A stretch of 64,000 bases of DNA, taken from Caulobacter vibrioides OR37 (GTDB lineage Bacteria; Pseudomonadota; Alphaproteobacteria; Caulobacterales; Caulobacteraceae). A program made the translations under genes and the position numbers. Below are positions 1 to 11,008 of the stretch, one piece after another. The number at the start of each line of letters is the position of its first letter. Position 1 is the first letter of the stretch. Under the pieces are notes generated by a model. That model worked only from the letters and a program-made list of their open reading frames with translations. It had not been told where the DNA came from and made no database searches. Location: positions 1 through 64,000 of the forward strand of contig NZ_APMP01000021.1 of the NCBI RefSeq assembly GCF_000372645.1, in the 5' to 3' direction.

Positions 1-351
1 GTCGCCTTTCTCTTCTCTGCCCTGTCTGGCGAGTTTTCTACCCTCTCACCCTCCCACGCCTGCGGCGTGGGCCCCTCCCTCTCTCCATGAGAGAGGGAAT
101 CCGGTTGGCGTCCGACTAGGGTCGCCCCCAGTCTCCAGCCTAAATCCAGAAGCCCGATCTTCCCGGCGAATGCCGGGATCCAGGTCGAACCCATGAGAGC
201 CCAACTCTTGAGCTCGGAGCGATGTCGCATCATCCCCAGCCGCTCTTGATGAATCTGGGCCCCGGCGTTCGCCGGGGAGGTCGGCTTATGGGAAACGTCA
301 GATTGGGGTGAAGCGACGCGCCGATCACCGAGCGTTCACCTAACCCCGCCC
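1..351. other. Gene-free stretch downstream of flhA with palindromic repeats
   Basis: No convincing gene lies here. The stretch is the downstream flank of the minus-strand flhA. It holds several hairpin-forming sequences: a CCCACGCC/GGCGTGGG stem near 53-71, a CCCTCTCTC/GAGAGAGGG stem near 78-98, and an inverted pair of a REP-like unit at 152-183 and 255-285. Open frames crossing the region are shadows of flhA or lack coding character. Confidence 0.6.
152..285. repeat. Inverted pair of a REP-like palindromic unit
   Basis: Two copies of a unit of about 30 bp with a CCCGGC..GCCGGG core face each other. One is on the minus strand at 152-183 and one on the plus strand at 255-285. Both start CTGGRYCCCGGC and continue into a GAGGTCGG-like tail, and each forms its own hairpin. 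About 70 bp lie between them. This resembles the paired REP arrangement (BIME) found between genes in many Proteobacteria. The copies differ at a few stem positions but keep pairing. Confidence 0.6.
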
Positions 352-2454
352 CTACACCATCCCCACCGTCTTCAGCCGCGCGCGGGGGTGGATCTCGTTC
401 TGGCTCATCACCACGGTCTGGCCGCGGAAGCGTTCGATAATCGAGCGGACATAGGGGCGGATGCCGGGGCTGGTCAGCAGCACGGCGGCCTCGCCGGCCA
501 GGGCGGCGCGTTCGAAGGCGTCGCGGACGCCGCGGATGAAGTCCTGCAGGCGCGAGGGCGGCAAGGCCAGCTGCTTGTCGTCGCCGGGGCCGATCAGCGC
601 CTCGGCGAAGGCCTGCTCCCAGTCGGCCGACAGGGTGATGATCGGCAGGGCGCCGTCGTCGCCGCGATTGGCCCAGCACAGCTGGCGGGCCAGGCGGGCG
701 CGAACCTGCTCGACCAGCTGGGTGACCGAGGCCGTATGCGGCGCGGCCTCGCCGATGCCTTCCAGGATCTGCGGCAGGTCGCGGATCGAGACCCGTTCGC
801 GCAGCAGCGATTGCAGCACGCGCTGCACCGTGGTGGCGGTGGCCGTGCCCGGGATCAGGTCGTCGACCAGCTTCTTCTGCGCCTCGGGCAGCTCCTTCAG
901 GAGCTTCTGCACCTCGGCGTAGGACAGGAGGTCGGCCATGTTCTCCTTGAGGATCTCGGTCAGGTGCGTGGTCAGCACCGTGGCCGGATCGACGACCGTG
1001 TAGCCCCGGAAGGTGGCCTCCTCGCGCAGGTCGTCGGCGATCCACGTGGCCGGCAGGCCGAACGCCGGCTCGCGCACGTGCTCGCCGGGCAGTTCGACCT
1101 GGCCGCCGCGCGGGTCCATGCACATCAGCATCCCCAGCCGCACCTCGCCGGCGCCGGCCTCCATCTCCTTGATCCGGATGGCGTAGCCCTGGTTGGCCAG
1201 GCGCATGTTGTCGAGGATGCGGACCGGCGGCATCACAAAGCCGAACTCGCTGGCCAGGGTCTTGCGCAGCGCGCGGATCTGGTCGGTCAGCTTGCGCCCG
1301 TCCAGGTCGTTGATCAGGGTCAAGAGGCCATAGCCCAGCTCGATCTTGACGTCGTCGATGGCCAGGGAGGCGCTGATCGGCTCTTCCTCGGGCTCGGCCG
1401 GGGCCGCCGCCTCGAGCGACGCCGGGTCGATCGGCTTGGGCTTCTTGGCGTCCTGCACGCGCTTGTAGGCCAGGGCCCCAGCGGCCAGGGCCACGGCGGC
1501 GAACGGGATGATCGGCATCCCCGGGATCAGGGCGATGACGCCGGACGAGGCCGAGACCATGCCCAGGCCCACCGGGTTCATGGCCAGCTGGGTGACCAGG
1601 GCCTTGTCGGCCGAGCCCTCGACGCCGGCCTTGGAGACGACCATGCCGGCGGCGATCGAGATGATCAGGGCCGGAATCTGGCTGACCAGGCCGTCGCCGA
1701 TGGTCATGATGGTGTAGGTCGAGGCCGCCTGGCCGATCGGCAGGTGGTGCTGGGCCACGCCGATGACGATGCCGCCGACGATGTTGATGCCGGTGATGAT
1801 CAGGCCGGCGATCGCGTCGCCCTTCACGAACTTGCTGGCGCCGTCCATGGCCCCGAAGAACGTGCTTTCCTGCTCCAGCTCCTTGCGGCGGATCTTGGCC
1901 CCTTCCTGGTCGATCAGGCCCGTCGACAGGTCGGCGTCGATCGCCATCTGCTTGCCGGGCATCGAGTCCAGGGTGAAGCGGGCGGCCACTTCGGCGATCC
2001 GGCCCGAACCCTTGGTGACGACCATGAAGTTCACCACCACCAGGATGATGAAGACGATCACGCCGATGACGAAGTTGCCCTGCATCATCAGATGGCCGAA
2101 GGCCTCGATGACGGCGCCCGCGCCCCCCGTGCCCTCTTGGCCGTGACCCAGGATCAGGCGGGTCGAGGCGATGTTGAGGCCGAGGCGATAGAGCGTCGCG
2201 ACCAGCAGCACGGTCGGAAAGGACGTGAACTCCAGCGGCTTCTTGATCAGCACCGCCGTCATCAGGATCAGCACGGCGCCGGTCAGCGAGACGGCCAGCA
2301 GCAGGTCCAGCAGGATGGACGGCACCGGCAGGATCAGCAGCACGATGATGCCGACGACGCCCAGGGCCAGGCCCATTTCGCCGCGCAGGATCCCGTTGAC
2401 CAGCGACTTGGGGCTGGGCAGGGAACTGGCGGTCGAGGCGGCGGCGTCAGCCAT
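352..2454 (-). CDS. flhA: Flagellar biosynthesis protein FlhA
   Basis: FlhA is the large inner-membrane subunit of the flagellar type III export gate; its cytoplasmic part binds substrates and chaperones. The 700-residue product has the family's usual length. Residues 25-330 are hydrophobic with about eight membrane segments, and residues 350-700 form the cytoplasmic domain. The FHIPEP-family signature RLGLNIASTR is at 90-99. It lies 132 bp downstream of flbD on the same strand with its own upstream region, which carries a TTAACC half-site suggesting CtrA control. In Caulobacter flhA (flbF) is an early, CtrA-activated gene; that control is inferred here. Confidence 0.97.
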   Translation of the reverse strand: MADAAASTASSLPSPKSLVNGILRGEMGLALGVVGIIVLLILPVPSILLDLLLAVSLTGAVLILMTAVLIKKPLEFTSFPTVLLVATLYRLGLNIASTRLILGHGQEGTGGAGAVIEAFGHLMMQGNFVIGVIVFIILVVVNFMVVTKGSGRIAEVAARFTLDSMPGKQMAIDADLSTGLIDQEGAKIRRKELEQESTFFGAMDGASKFVKGDAIAGLIITGINIVGGIVIGVAQHHLPIGQAASTYTIMTIGDGLVSQIPALIISIAAGMVVSKAGVEGSADKALVTQLAMNPVGLGMVSASSGVIALIPGMPIIPFAAVALAAGALAYKRVQDAKKPKPIDPASLEAAAPAEPEEEPISASLAIDDVKIELGYGLLTLINDLDGRKLTDQIRALRKTLASEFGFVMPPVRILDNMRLANQGYAIRIKEMEAGAGEVRLGMLMCMDPRGGQVELPGEHVREPAFGLPATWIADDLREEATFRGYTVVDPATVLTTHLTEILKENMADLLSYAEVQKLLKELPEAQKKLVDDLIPGTATATTVQRVLQSLLRERVSIRDLPQILEGIGEAAPHTASVTQLVEQVRARLARQLCWANRGDDGALPIITLSADWEQAFAEALIGPGDDKQLALPPSRLQDFIRGVRDAFERAALAGEAAVLLTSPGIRPYVRSIIERFRGQTVVMSQNEIHPRARLKTVGMV

Positions 2455-2523
2455 GCGAAACCTTGAACGGTGGATGGAAGGCTAGACCAGCGCTTGAAGC
2501 GATTTGCGGTCGACCGCCATCTC

Positions 2524-2538
2524 GTTAACCAAAATTAG
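2524..2538 (-). promoter_or_regulatory. Candidate CtrA box upstream of flhA
   Basis: A GTTAACC half-site at 2524-2530 is followed by a second, imperfect half (TTAG) with six bases between, 70-85 bp upstream of the flhA start. The CtrA consensus is TTAA-N7-TTAA, so this is one good and one poor half-site. The Caulobacter flhA promoter is known to be CtrA dependent, which raises the prior. The six-base spacing is a weakness. Confidence 0.4.
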
Positions 2539-2586
2539 CGCGACGCGGCGCCGGACCGATGGTCGCGGCGGCGCGATGTCCCGTCG

Positions 2587-3954
<1,368 letters not shown>

Positions 3955-3987
3955 CTCTTACTCTCCCTCTCGAACGACCACCGGGCG

Positions 3988-4320
3988 TCAGCCCTGGTCG
4001 CCGTCCTTGATGATTTCCGTCATGGTCACGCCCAGGCGCTCGTCGACGACGACGACCTCGCCCCGGGCGACCAGGCGGTTGTTGACGTAGATGTCGATCG
4101 CCTCGCCGACCTTGCGGTCCAGCTCCAGGATCGAGCCCTGGCCCAGCTGCAGCAGCTGCGCCACCGACATGTGGGCGCGCCCCAGCACGGCCGAGATATT
4201 GACCGGCACGTCGAAGACCGGCGCCAGGTCCGAGGCGGTCTTTTCGGTCAGCTCGACGGGCATTTCGGAGGCCAGCATCGCGCCGCCGAATTCGTCGAGG
4301 GTCAGGTTGTCTTCGGCCAT
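3988..4320 (-). CDS. fliN: Flagellar motor switch protein FliN
   Basis: FliN builds the distal C-ring of the motor switch and docks the export ATPase regulator. The 110-residue protein is mostly one SpoA (surface presentation of antigens) domain from about residue 35, with the typical run of hydrophobic beta strands and the segment LLQLGQGSILELDRKVGE followed by IYVNNRLVARGEVVVVDERLGV. The length matches short FliN proteins. It sits between flbE (15 bp upstream) and flbD in the fliF operon, so it should be transcribed with the MS ring and FliG. Confidence 0.95.
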   Translation of the reverse strand: MAEDNLTLDEFGGAMLASEMPVELTEKTASDLAPVFDVPVNISAVLGRAHMSVAQLLQLGQGSILELDRKVGEAIDIYVNNRLVARGEVVVVDERLGVTMTEIIKDGDQG

Positions 4321-4335
4321 GGGGATCAGCCTTCG

Positions 4336-4971
4336 CTAGGAAAACATGGGTTCGGCGTGGAGGCCTTCGGCGGCGATCGCCGCCTCCAGCGCTTCGGCGA
4401 CGCGTTCCGCGGCGCCCTGGGGATCGAAGGCCGCGCGGCCGTCGCCCCAGTCGAAAGTGAAGGCCGCGGGCGCCATGGCGCCGTCGGCGCGCGCCACGAT
4501 CTGGCCCTGATAGCCGATCTGCGTCGCGACGTTCTCCAGCGCCTGCTGGGTGCGTTCCTCCAGCTCCGGAGAAACGCGAACGAAGATGCGCGGCTGGGCC
4601 TCGACCTCGCGAGCCAGGCTCTCCAGGGCCGCCACGATCGGGGCCTCGGGAAAATGGCGCAGAGCCGCGTCGGCGATCTTGCGCGCGCAGGCCAGGGCCA
4701 GCTGAGCCGAGCCCTCGCGGTGTTCATGGGCCACGGCCGACAGGGCGCTGAAGGCCTGCTGGACGGCATGGGCGACGTCCGCCAGGGCCTGGGCGGCCTC
4801 GCGCTCGGCCTGGACCACCGCCGAGCGCTCGCCCTGCTGGTAGCCCTCGGCGCGGGCCGCCTCGACGTCCTCGGCGGTGAAGTTCTTCTTCACCCGAGGC
4901 GGAGCGTAGGCCACGCCGCCGCGATCGTCGAAGACCGTGTCGAAGCCGAATTTGCGGTGGGGCGTGTCCAT
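4336..4971 (-). CDS. flbE: FlbE, FliH-like flagellar export ATPase regulator
   Basis: This 211-residue protein occupies the fliH position between fliG and fliN, as flbE does in Caulobacter. FliH-type proteins hold the FliI ATPase in an inactive complex and link it to FliN. Residues 35-100 are rich in Ala, Glu and Gln and look like a long helix or coiled coil, typical of the FliH stalk. The C-terminal half is predicted alpha/beta, like the FliI-binding domain. It lies 13 bp after fliG and 15 bp before fliN. The FliH role rests on position and shape, because FliH proteins are weakly conserved. Confidence 0.88.
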   Translation of the reverse strand: MDTPHRKFGFDTVFDDRGGVAYAPPRVKKNFTAEDVEAARAEGYQQGERSAVVQAEREAAQALADVAHAVQQAFSALSAVAHEHREGSAQLALACARKIADAALRHFPEAPIVAALESLAREVEAQPRIFVRVSPELEERTQQALENVATQIGYQGQIVARADGAMAPAAFTFDWGDGRAAFDPQGAAERVAEALEAAIAAEGLHAEPMFS

Positions 4972-4984
4972 CTTTCCATCCGCC

Positions 4985-6007
4985 TCAGTAGATCAGCTCG
5001 TCGTCGCCGCTGCTGCCAGCCAGCATGATCTCGCCCTTCGCGGCCAGGTCCTTGGCGACCTGGACCATCGCGACCTGAGCCGCGTCGACGTCCTTCAGGC
5101 GCACGGGGCCCATGCTTTCCATGTCCTCGCGCATGATCTTGGCCGCGCGTTCGGACATGTTGGACATGAACATGTCGCGCAGCTTGTCCGAGGCGCCCTT
5201 CAGGGCCAGGGCCAGCTGCTCCTTCGGCGTGCCGCGCAGCAGGGTCTGGATGCCGCCCGGATCCAGCTTCGACAGGTCCTCGAACACGAACATCAGGGCC
5301 CGGATGCGTTCGGCGGCCTCGCGGTTGCGCTCTTCCAGGGCGGCGATGAAGCGCGCTTCCGTCTGGCGATCGAAGTTGTTGAAGATCTCGGCCATCATCT
5401 CGTGGCTGTCGCGCTTGGAGGTGCGCGCCAGGTTCGACATGAACTCGGTGCGCAGGGTCATCTCGATCTTGTCGAGAATCTCGCGCTGAACCGGCTCCAT
5501 GCGCAGCATCCGCGTCACGCATTCCAGGGCGAAGTCTTCCGGCAGGCAGGCCAGCACGCGGGCGGCGTGATCGCTCTTCACCTTCGACAGGACCACCGCG
5601 ACGGTCTGCGGGTATTCGTTCTTCAGATAGTTGGCGAGCACGGCCTCGTTCACGTTGCCGAGCTTGTCCCACATGGTGCGACCCGCCGGACCGCGGATCT
5701 CCTCCATCAGGGCGTCGACCTTCTCGGGCGGCATGAACGAGGCCAGCAGGCGCTGGGTCTGCTCATACGAGCCCATGATCGCGCCCGTCGAGCTCATGCC
5801 CGAGACGAATTCGACCAGCAGCTCCTCGACGACCGAGGCCGACACCGTCCCAAGGCCCGCCATGGCCTGGGAGACTTCCTTGATCTCCTCGTCGTCCAGG
5901 GATTCCCAGATCCGCGTGTGCTCTTCGCCGAGCGCGAGCAGAACGATCGCGGCCTTTTCGGGTCCCGAGAGATTCTTCAGGTCGGTGACGGCGACTTTCA
6001 TGGCCAT
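4985..6007 (-). CDS. fliG: Flagellar motor switch protein FliG
   Basis: FliG is the rotor protein that contacts the stator and the MS ring. The 340-residue product has the usual N, middle and C domains. The middle-domain motif of the family (EHPQ) appears as [10 protein letters not shown], a conservative change. The C domain carries the charged stretch [21 protein letters not shown] that meets the stator. The ATG overlaps the fliF stop as TGATG, which indicates translational coupling. A further in-frame Met is the third codon (MAM), so the exact start is slightly uncertain. Confidence 0.96.
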   Translation of the reverse strand: MAMKVAVTDLKNLSGPEKAAIVLLALGEEHTRIWESLDDEEIKEVSQAMAGLGTVSASVVEELLVEFVSGMSSTGAIMGSYEQTQRLLASFMPPEKVDALMEEIRGPAGRTMWDKLGNVNEAVLANYLKNEYPQTVAVVLSKVKSDHAARVLACLPEDFALECVTRMLRMEPVQREILDKIEMTLRTEFMSNLARTSKRDSHEMMAEIFNNFDRQTEARFIAALEERNREAAERIRALMFVFEDLSKLDPGGIQTLLRGTPKEQLALALKGASDKLRDMFMSNMSERAAKIMREDMESMGPVRLKDVDAAQVAMVQVAKDLAAKGEIMLAGSSGDDELIY

Positions 6008-7671
6008 CAGTTCGACTCGTGCAGCCAGTTACGGAGGATCGCGACCGATTCATCCGGATGCTTGTCGACAAATTCCGACACGCGCTTGATCGACGAGGCC
6101 TTAACCTGACCCTCGATCTTGGCGATATCGATGCGCGAGTCGATCTCGCTGCTGGGGACCGGGCCGGCGATGGCGATCGGCTCGCCCGACTGGTCGACCA
6201 CGACCTGCTGCTGGGTGCCGTCGGAAAGAGTGATCACGCGGGTCACCGGCTGACCGCTCGGCCCCGCCAGGGCGATCTGGCCCGGCGCCGGCTCCGACAG
6301 GTTCTTGATGAACGGGCGAACCGCGAACAGCAGGATCAGCAGCGCCACGACGCCCAGCACGCCCAGCTCGGCGAAGCGCATGATGTCGTTCTTGTCGAAG
6401 CCCGCCAGCAGGCCCGCCTTCTCCAGACCCTGTTCCTCGGGCGTCGGGAACTTGATGTTGGTGACCTTGACCTGATCGCCGCGCGTGGCGTCGTAACCCA
6501 CGGCCGTCTTCACCAGATCCTCGATCTGCTGGATCTCCTGGGGCGTGCGCGGGGTGTAGGCGCCCGGCTTGCCATCCTTGCCGGCCGGCGCGGTCACGCC
6601 GTCGATGGCCACGGCCACGGCCACCTTCTTGACGGTGCCCGGCTCCTGCACGGTGGTCTTCACCGACTTGGAGATCTCGTAGTTGGTGACGCTCTCGTTG
6701 GCGCCCGACTTGGAGCCCAATTGCTGGAAGCCGTTGCTGGCGTTCTGCCCGGGCACGTTCGACGTGGCGGTCGCGCCGCCGCTGTCGTCGTTCTTGGTCT
6801 CCGACGACGAATTCTCGTTGGTGCTTTCCGAGCGAACCACCTGGCCGTCCGGATCGAACTTTTCTTCCTGGGTCGTGACGCGATCCAGATTGATGTCGGC
6901 GGTGACGTTGACGCGCGCCTTGCCCGGGCCCAGCACGCCTTCGACCATGTCCTTGACGGTCTTGGCGATGCGCTGCTCGACCTCGGCCTTGCGGTCCTGG
7001 GCTTCCTTGCCGGCCAGGCTGTCATCCGACGGCGCCGACAGGGTCTTGCCGTGCTGGTCGATGACCGTGACCTTCTCGGGCTTCAGGTTCGGAACCGAGG
7101 AGGCGACGAGGTTCTGGATCGCGCGCACCATGTCCGTCGCCGGCTCGCGGCCGCCGACGCCGATGGTGACGGCGGCGGAAGGCTGTTCGGCGTCCGCCTC
7201 GAACAGCTGGCGCTTGGGCAGCACCAGATGGACGCGGACCGCGTTGACTCCCTGCATGGCCTTGATGGTGCGCTCCAGCTCGCCCTGCAGGGCGCGCTGG
7301 CGGTTCAGCTGCTGGACGAAGTCGGTCTGGCCCAGCGCGTTGTTGCTGTCGAAGATTTCGTAGCCGATGGAGCCGGAGCTGACCAAGCCCTTGCCGGCGA
7401 CCATCAGGCGGGCGCTGGCGACCTTGTCGCGCGGCACCATGATCGTCGAGCCGTCGCCCTTGGTCTCGTACTTGATGCCGGCCTGAGCCAGGGCCTGGGT
7501 GACCTGCGAGGCTTCCTTCAGGTCGAGGTTGGAATAGAGCAGTTCATTGGGCTCCTTGCCCATGAACATGACCAGGGCCACCAGCACGGCGACGACGCCC
7601 GCGCCGACGCCCAGCATCGCGGCCAGACGCCCGACGCCAAACTGCCTGATCGACCCCAGAAAGCTTTCCAC
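6007..7671 (-). CDS. fliF: Flagellar MS-ring protein FliF
   Basis: FliF forms the inner-membrane MS ring on which the flagellum is assembled. The 554-residue protein has an N-terminal membrane segment near 18-37, a long periplasmic part with two ring-building domains, a Ser/Asn-rich linker near 280-320, a second membrane segment near 430-450 and a cytoplasmic tail that binds FliG. The start is GTG, preceded by an AAGGGTGAGG ribosome site. It heads the operon fliF-fliG-flbE-fliN-flbD. In Caulobacter this operon is class II, switched on by CtrA and later repressed by FlbD. Confidence 0.96.
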   Translation of the reverse strand: MESFLGSIRQFGVGRLAAMLGVGAGVVAVLVALVMFMGKEPNELLYSNLDLKEASQVTQALAQAGIKYETKGDGSTIMVPRDKVASARLMVAGKGLVSSGSIGYEIFDSNNALGQTDFVQQLNRQRALQGELERTIKAMQGVNAVRVHLVLPKRQLFEADAEQPSAAVTIGVGGREPATDMVRAIQNLVASSVPNLKPEKVTVIDQHGKTLSAPSDDSLAGKEAQDRKAEVEQRIAKTVKDMVEGVLGPGKARVNVTADINLDRVTTQEEKFDPDGQVVRSESTNENSSSETKNDDSGGATATSNVPGQNASNGFQQLGSKSGANESVTNYEISKSVKTTVQEPGTVKKVAVAVAIDGVTAPAGKDGKPGAYTPRTPQEIQQIEDLVKTAVGYDATRGDQVKVTNIKFPTPEEQGLEKAGLLAGFDKNDIMRFAELGVLGVVALLILLFAVRPFIKNLSEPAPGQIALAGPSGQPVTRVITLSDGTQQQVVVDQSGEPIAIAGPVPSSEIDSRIDIAKIEGQVKASSIKRVSEFVDKHPDESVAILRNWLHESN

Positions 7672-7941
7672 GAAGCCTCACCCTTGATCCCAACGCCCCT
7701 GAAGGCGACCGTCGCGCAAACCAGAAGCGCCCGGCGGTAGGCAGGATTTACCCAGTGCAAGGTAAACGAGGCGTTTATATTCGGCGGCCAGCGCGGTCAG
7801 CGGCGGCGCCAAAACGTCGCGGCCGCCCCCTTTCGGACGCGGCCGCTGAACGATTTCAACCCGTCAGGCGCGAGGCCTTCAGGACATTTTTCGAGCGGAC
7901 GCGGGCGGCCAGATCGGCAAGCCCGCGCATAGATCGCCCGT
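7672..7941 (-). promoter_or_regulatory. fliF operon upstream region with TTTACC-N8-GGTAAA inverted repeat
   Basis: This 270 bp stretch between sciP and fliF has no gene. An inverted repeat TTTACC (7747-7752) and GGTAAA (7761-7766) lies 76-95 bp upstream of the fliF start, where promoter or operator sites would be expected. A GCCGGGCGC core near 7729-7737 resembles the TTTGCCGGG boxes found upstream of flgK and might be an FlbD site. I found no full TTAA-N7-TTAA CtrA box. A GCGGCCGC inverted pair lies near 7819-7850. Confidence 0.4.
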
Positions 7942-8223
7942 CTAGCGGTACTGCTGGATCCGCGTCGTGCGCAGACCCGCCATCCCGTGGCGCTCGATCG
8001 ATTGCTGCCAGGCGAGGAACTCCTCGTTGGTCAGCTTGTAACGATCGCACGCCTCATCCAGCGAGAGCAGACCCCCGCGGACGGCGGCGACGACCTCGGC
8101 CTTGCGACGGATCACCCAACGCTGGGTTTCCGGCGGCGGCAAGTCGGAGAGAGTCAGAGGCGCACCGGTCGGACCGATGACGTACTTTTCACCCCGGCTG
8201 TTCGTGCGCTGCTGCTGCAACAT
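7942..8223 (-). CDS. sciP: Small CtrA inhibitory protein SciP (DUF1153)
   Basis: SciP is a small helix-turn-helix protein that binds CtrA and blocks activation of CtrA-dependent promoters in G1 swarmer cells. This 93-residue product contains the family core: YVIGPTGAPLTLSDLPP, then RWVIRRKAEVVAAVRGGL, then LSLDEACDRYKLTNEEFLAW. The start chosen is the Met of MLQQQ with a GGAAAGG ribosome site; the frame stays open seven codons further upstream. In Caulobacter sciP also lies in the flagellar region. It is flanked by the fliF operon and flgE, both on the same strand. Confidence 0.93.
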   Translation of the reverse strand: MLQQQRTNSRGEKYVIGPTGAPLTLSDLPPPETQRWVIRRKAEVVAAVRGGLLSLDEACDRYKLTNEEFLAWQQSIERHGMAGLRTTRIQQYR

Positions 8224-8368
8224 GGCTTTACGCCTTTCCCACAACCATCACTGTTGAAGGCCACTATAGGCGCCGCCTAATAACAGCGGCTTAATTCCAA
8301 TAGTAAAGAAAGGCCTAAACAAGATGGATCCCCAGCACTCACAAGTGTCTCGATGTGAAACACAAGAA

Positions 8369-8382
8369 TTAAAGATCGTTAA
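8369..8382 (-). promoter_or_regulatory. TTAA-N6-TTAA motif upstream of sciP
   Basis: Two TTAA half-sites at 8369-8372 and 8379-8382 are separated by six bases, about 145 bp upstream of the sciP start and just after flgE. The CtrA consensus has a seven-base gap, so this is near-canonical only. sciP transcription is known to depend on CtrA in Caulobacter, which makes the location suggestive. Confidence 0.4.
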
Positions 8383-8391
8383 TCGCTATGA

Positions 8392-10158
8392 TCAGCGCTT
8401 AATATTCAACAGTTCTTCGAGCATTTGATCGGCGGTCGTGATGATCTTCGACGACGCCGAGTAGGCGCGCTGAGTGGTGATCAGCCCCGTGAATTCAGTA
8501 GACAGATCGACGGTGGAAGCTTCCAGGGTCGAGGGCGCCAGCGCGCCGGCCCCGCCGGTGCTCGGAGCCTTGAGGCTATAGGTGCCGCTTTCGTTGGTGA
8601 CCCGATAAGCATTGCCGTTGACCGCCTTGAGTCCGTTCGGGTTCGAGAAGGTGGCGACGGCGACCTGGGCGATCCGGCGGGTGACGCCGTTATCGAAGAT
8701 CGCCGAGACGTAGCCCTGCTCGTCGACCGAGATGCTGGTCAGGTTGCCGAAGGCCGTGCCGTTGGTGTTCACCGACTGGACGACCGACTGGCTGTTGTAC
8801 TGGGTCAGGCCGCCCGCGGCGCTGGCCAGGTCGATCTGGACGGATTGCGTGTCGATGCCCAGACCGTCGGCCCAGGTCGGGGGGGTCACGGCCGGCGGCG
8901 TCGCGGGCGCGGTGCCCGAGGCCTGGATCGTGATGGCGGTCGGGTTGGTGCCGCCGAACAGGTTGCCGGTGCTCTGCAGCTTGCCGTCGGTGGTGAAGGT
9001 CACGATGCCCGAATTGATCAGGCCGTTGGCGTTGTTGGCCAGGTCGCCCGGCTTGGCGCGCAGTTCGGCGTACCATTGGTTGGGGCCCGGGCCCTTCAAC
9101 ATCGACAGGGTCACGGTGCGCTGGCCGCCCTTGGAGTCGGACAGCGGCAGCTGGATTTCGAAGTCCGGCTTGACGCCCTTGGTGTTGTCGAGCGCGTAAT
9201 CCGCCATCGAGTTGGTGGCCGGATCGTAAAGCTTGCCGGCCTTGGCGTCGGCGTCGTCGGTCGCGCCGCCGACGATGCCCAGGGCCGAGAGGTTGACGGT
9301 CTTGGGCGGCGTGCCGGTATCGATGTTGACCGTGGTCAGCGAGCCGGAGGCGGCGGCCGCGGCCTTGGGCTTCAGCGTCGAGGTCGCCAGCGCCCCGGTC
9401 GTGGCGTTGTAGCCGACGATGCCGGTGGCCACGACGACGCCGTTCTCCTTGATGTCGACCTGATATTCGTTGTTGCCGGACGCGGCCGGGTTGGCCACGC
9501 CGGTGGAGCTGTAGACGACGTCATAGCTATGGGTGCCGCCGCCCGAATCCGCCACGCCGGTCTTCGACGGCGATCCGGCGGTGCCGACCTTGTAGGAGAC
9601 GGCGGCCGCGACCGGCTGTTCGGAACGCAGGTTGGCGTTGACCCCGACGCGGGTTGTCTGTTCGGCGGTGCCGCCGACGGTGCCGACGTTGATCGACGAC
9701 AGCTGAGTGAGGTCGGAGGGGTCGGGCGTGATGACGCCCGTGACCGGGTCGGCGAGCCAGCCTTGCAGGTAGAGGCCGGCGTCGTTCTTCAGGTAGCCGA
9801 GATTGTCCAGCTGGAATGAACCGGCGCGGGTGAAGGACCGCGTGTCGGTGGCCGTCAGGTTTTCCGGCTTTTCCGTGGTGACGAAGAAGCCCGCGCCCGA
9901 GATCGACAGGTCCAGGTTCGAGGTCGTCGACTGAGTCAGACCCTGCTGGCTGATGAACTGGTGCGTCTGGGCCTTCACGCCGCCGGCGCTGTAGGATTGG
10001 TTCTTGTTCCCCGAGGTGACCAGGGTGGAGAAGTTGGCGGTCGAGCGCTTGTAGCCGACCGTGTTGACGTTGGCGATGTTGTCCGAGATCGCGGCCAGGG
10101 CCGAGGAATTGGCGATCAGACCGGAAACGCCGGCGAGCATGGCGCTGTTGATGCTCAT
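8392..10158 (-). CDS. flgE: Flagellar hook protein FlgE
   Basis: FlgE polymerises into the flexible hook. The 588-residue protein has the conserved N-terminal rod/hook signature (AAISDNIANVNTVGYKR, about 22-38) and the matching C-terminal segment (VDLSTEFTGLITTQRAYSASSKIITT) that form the D0 coiled-coil core. The long middle part is Gly, Ala, Thr rich and forms the surface domains. Its length is close to that of Caulobacter hook proteins. It is the third gene of the fliK-flgD-flgE set, with a gap of about 120 bp from flgD, and is expected to depend on the sigma-54 promoter upstream of fliK. Confidence 0.96.
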   Translation of the reverse strand: MSINSAMLAGVSGLIANSSALAAISDNIANVNTVGYKRSTANFSTLVTSGNKNQSYSAGGVKAQTHQFISQQGLTQSTTSNLDLSISGAGFFVTTEKPENLTATDTRSFTRAGSFQLDNLGYLKNDAGLYLQGWLADPVTGVITPDPSDLTQLSSINVGTVGGTAEQTTRVGVNANLRSEQPVAAAVSYKVGTAGSPSKTGVADSGGGTHSYDVVYSSTGVANPAASGNNEYQVDIKENGVVVATGIVGYNATTGALATSTLKPKAAAAASGSLTTVNIDTGTPPKTVNLSALGIVGGATDDADAKAGKLYDPATNSMADYALDNTKGVKPDFEIQLPLSDSKGGQRTVTLSMLKGPGPNQWYAELRAKPGDLANNANGLINSGIVTFTTDGKLQSTGNLFGGTNPTAITIQASGTAPATPPAVTPPTWADGLGIDTQSVQIDLASAAGGLTQYNSQSVVQSVNTNGTAFGNLTSISVDEQGYVSAIFDNGVTRRIAQVAVATFSNPNGLKAVNGNAYRVTNESGTYSLKAPSTGGAGALAPSTLEASTVDLSTEFTGLITTQRAYSASSKIITTADQMLEELLNIKR

Positions 10159-10278
10159 GACTGAAGTCCTGCTCTAAAAGGGGTGCGGGGGCTCAGCGCT
10201 GTTTGCGTTTGGGTCCGGGGGAAGATCGTCTTCCGGGGACCGCGTCGGCGTCGTTCTGACGCCCGGTCGATGGGGGCG

Positions 10279-10998
10279 TCAGGCGGCTTGGGCGTTCGAC
10301 TGACTGTTGTTGGAATTGGCGGCGGTGTTGGAAACGCCGATGACGTTGTCGACGGGGATCGAGACCCCATCGATGATGACCATCGGATTGCCGGTGGAGT
10401 TGTCGATGGCGCTGACGAGGCCAGTGGTGCGGCCCTTGACGTTGGTGGCCTTGATGTCCTTGCCGTCGCCGCCCTTCGCCGTGACGGCGATCGTGTAGAC
10501 GCCGCCGTCGGGCAGCTGGGCGCCGCTGTCGTCCTTGCCGTCCCAGGTGATGGTGTGATTGCCGCTCTTCTGGTCGTCCGGCGTCAGCGTGCGGACCACC
10601 TTGCCGGCGGCGTTCTTGATATCGACCTGCAGCGAGGTCGACGCGCCCGGCTGGGTCCACGAGAAGGTGGCCGAACCATTCTGGAGGGTCGAGGTGTCGG
10701 TCGTGGCGGTCACGATCTTGCCCATCATGCCGACGCCCTCGGACAGGCCCGTGCCCGTGTTCATGCCGACCAGCGCGGCCAGCAGATCGTTGGTGACCAG
10801 CTGCTGCTCCACCCCGGTCATCGAGGTGATCTGCTGGGTCATCTGGTTCGTGTCGGTCGGCTGAAGCGGATCCTGGTTCTTCAGCTGGGTCGTCAGCAGG
10901 CTCAGGAACGTCTGCTCGTTGTTGGCCAGCGACGTGCGCGAGTTGTTGATCTTGTCGAGAACCGACTGCGTGTTCTGCGAGTTGATGGCGGCGGTCAT
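10279..10998 (-). CDS. flgD: Flagellar hook capping protein FlgD
   Basis: FlgD caps the growing hook and is lost when the hook is finished. The 239-residue product shows the conserved N-terminal segment FLSLLTTQLKNQDPLQPTD followed by MTQQITSMTGVEQQ (about 30-68), then a Tudor/FnIII-like C-terminal part with TFSWTQPG and HTITWDGKDDSGAQLPDG. The start codon is 10 bp after the fliK stop, so the genes are almost certainly co-transcribed. Confidence 0.96.
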   Translation of the reverse strand: MTAAINSQNTQSVLDKINNSRTSLANNEQTFLSLLTTQLKNQDPLQPTDTNQMTQQITSMTGVEQQLVTNDLLAALVGMNTGTGLSEGVGMMGKIVTATTDTSTLQNGSATFSWTQPGASTSLQVDIKNAAGKVVRTLTPDDQKSGNHTITWDGKDDSGAQLPDGGVYTIAVTAKGGDGKDIKATNVKGRTTGLVSAIDNSTGNPMVIIDGVSIPVDNVIGVSNTAANSNNSQSNAQAA

Positions 10999-11008
10999 GC
11001 GCGGGCTC

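Noticed and set aside
388..2466. 692-residue open frame on the plus strand across flhA
   Set aside because: It is the antisense shadow of flhA, with His/Asp/Gln-rich translation typical of high-G+C shadow frames. FlhA itself has clear family motifs.
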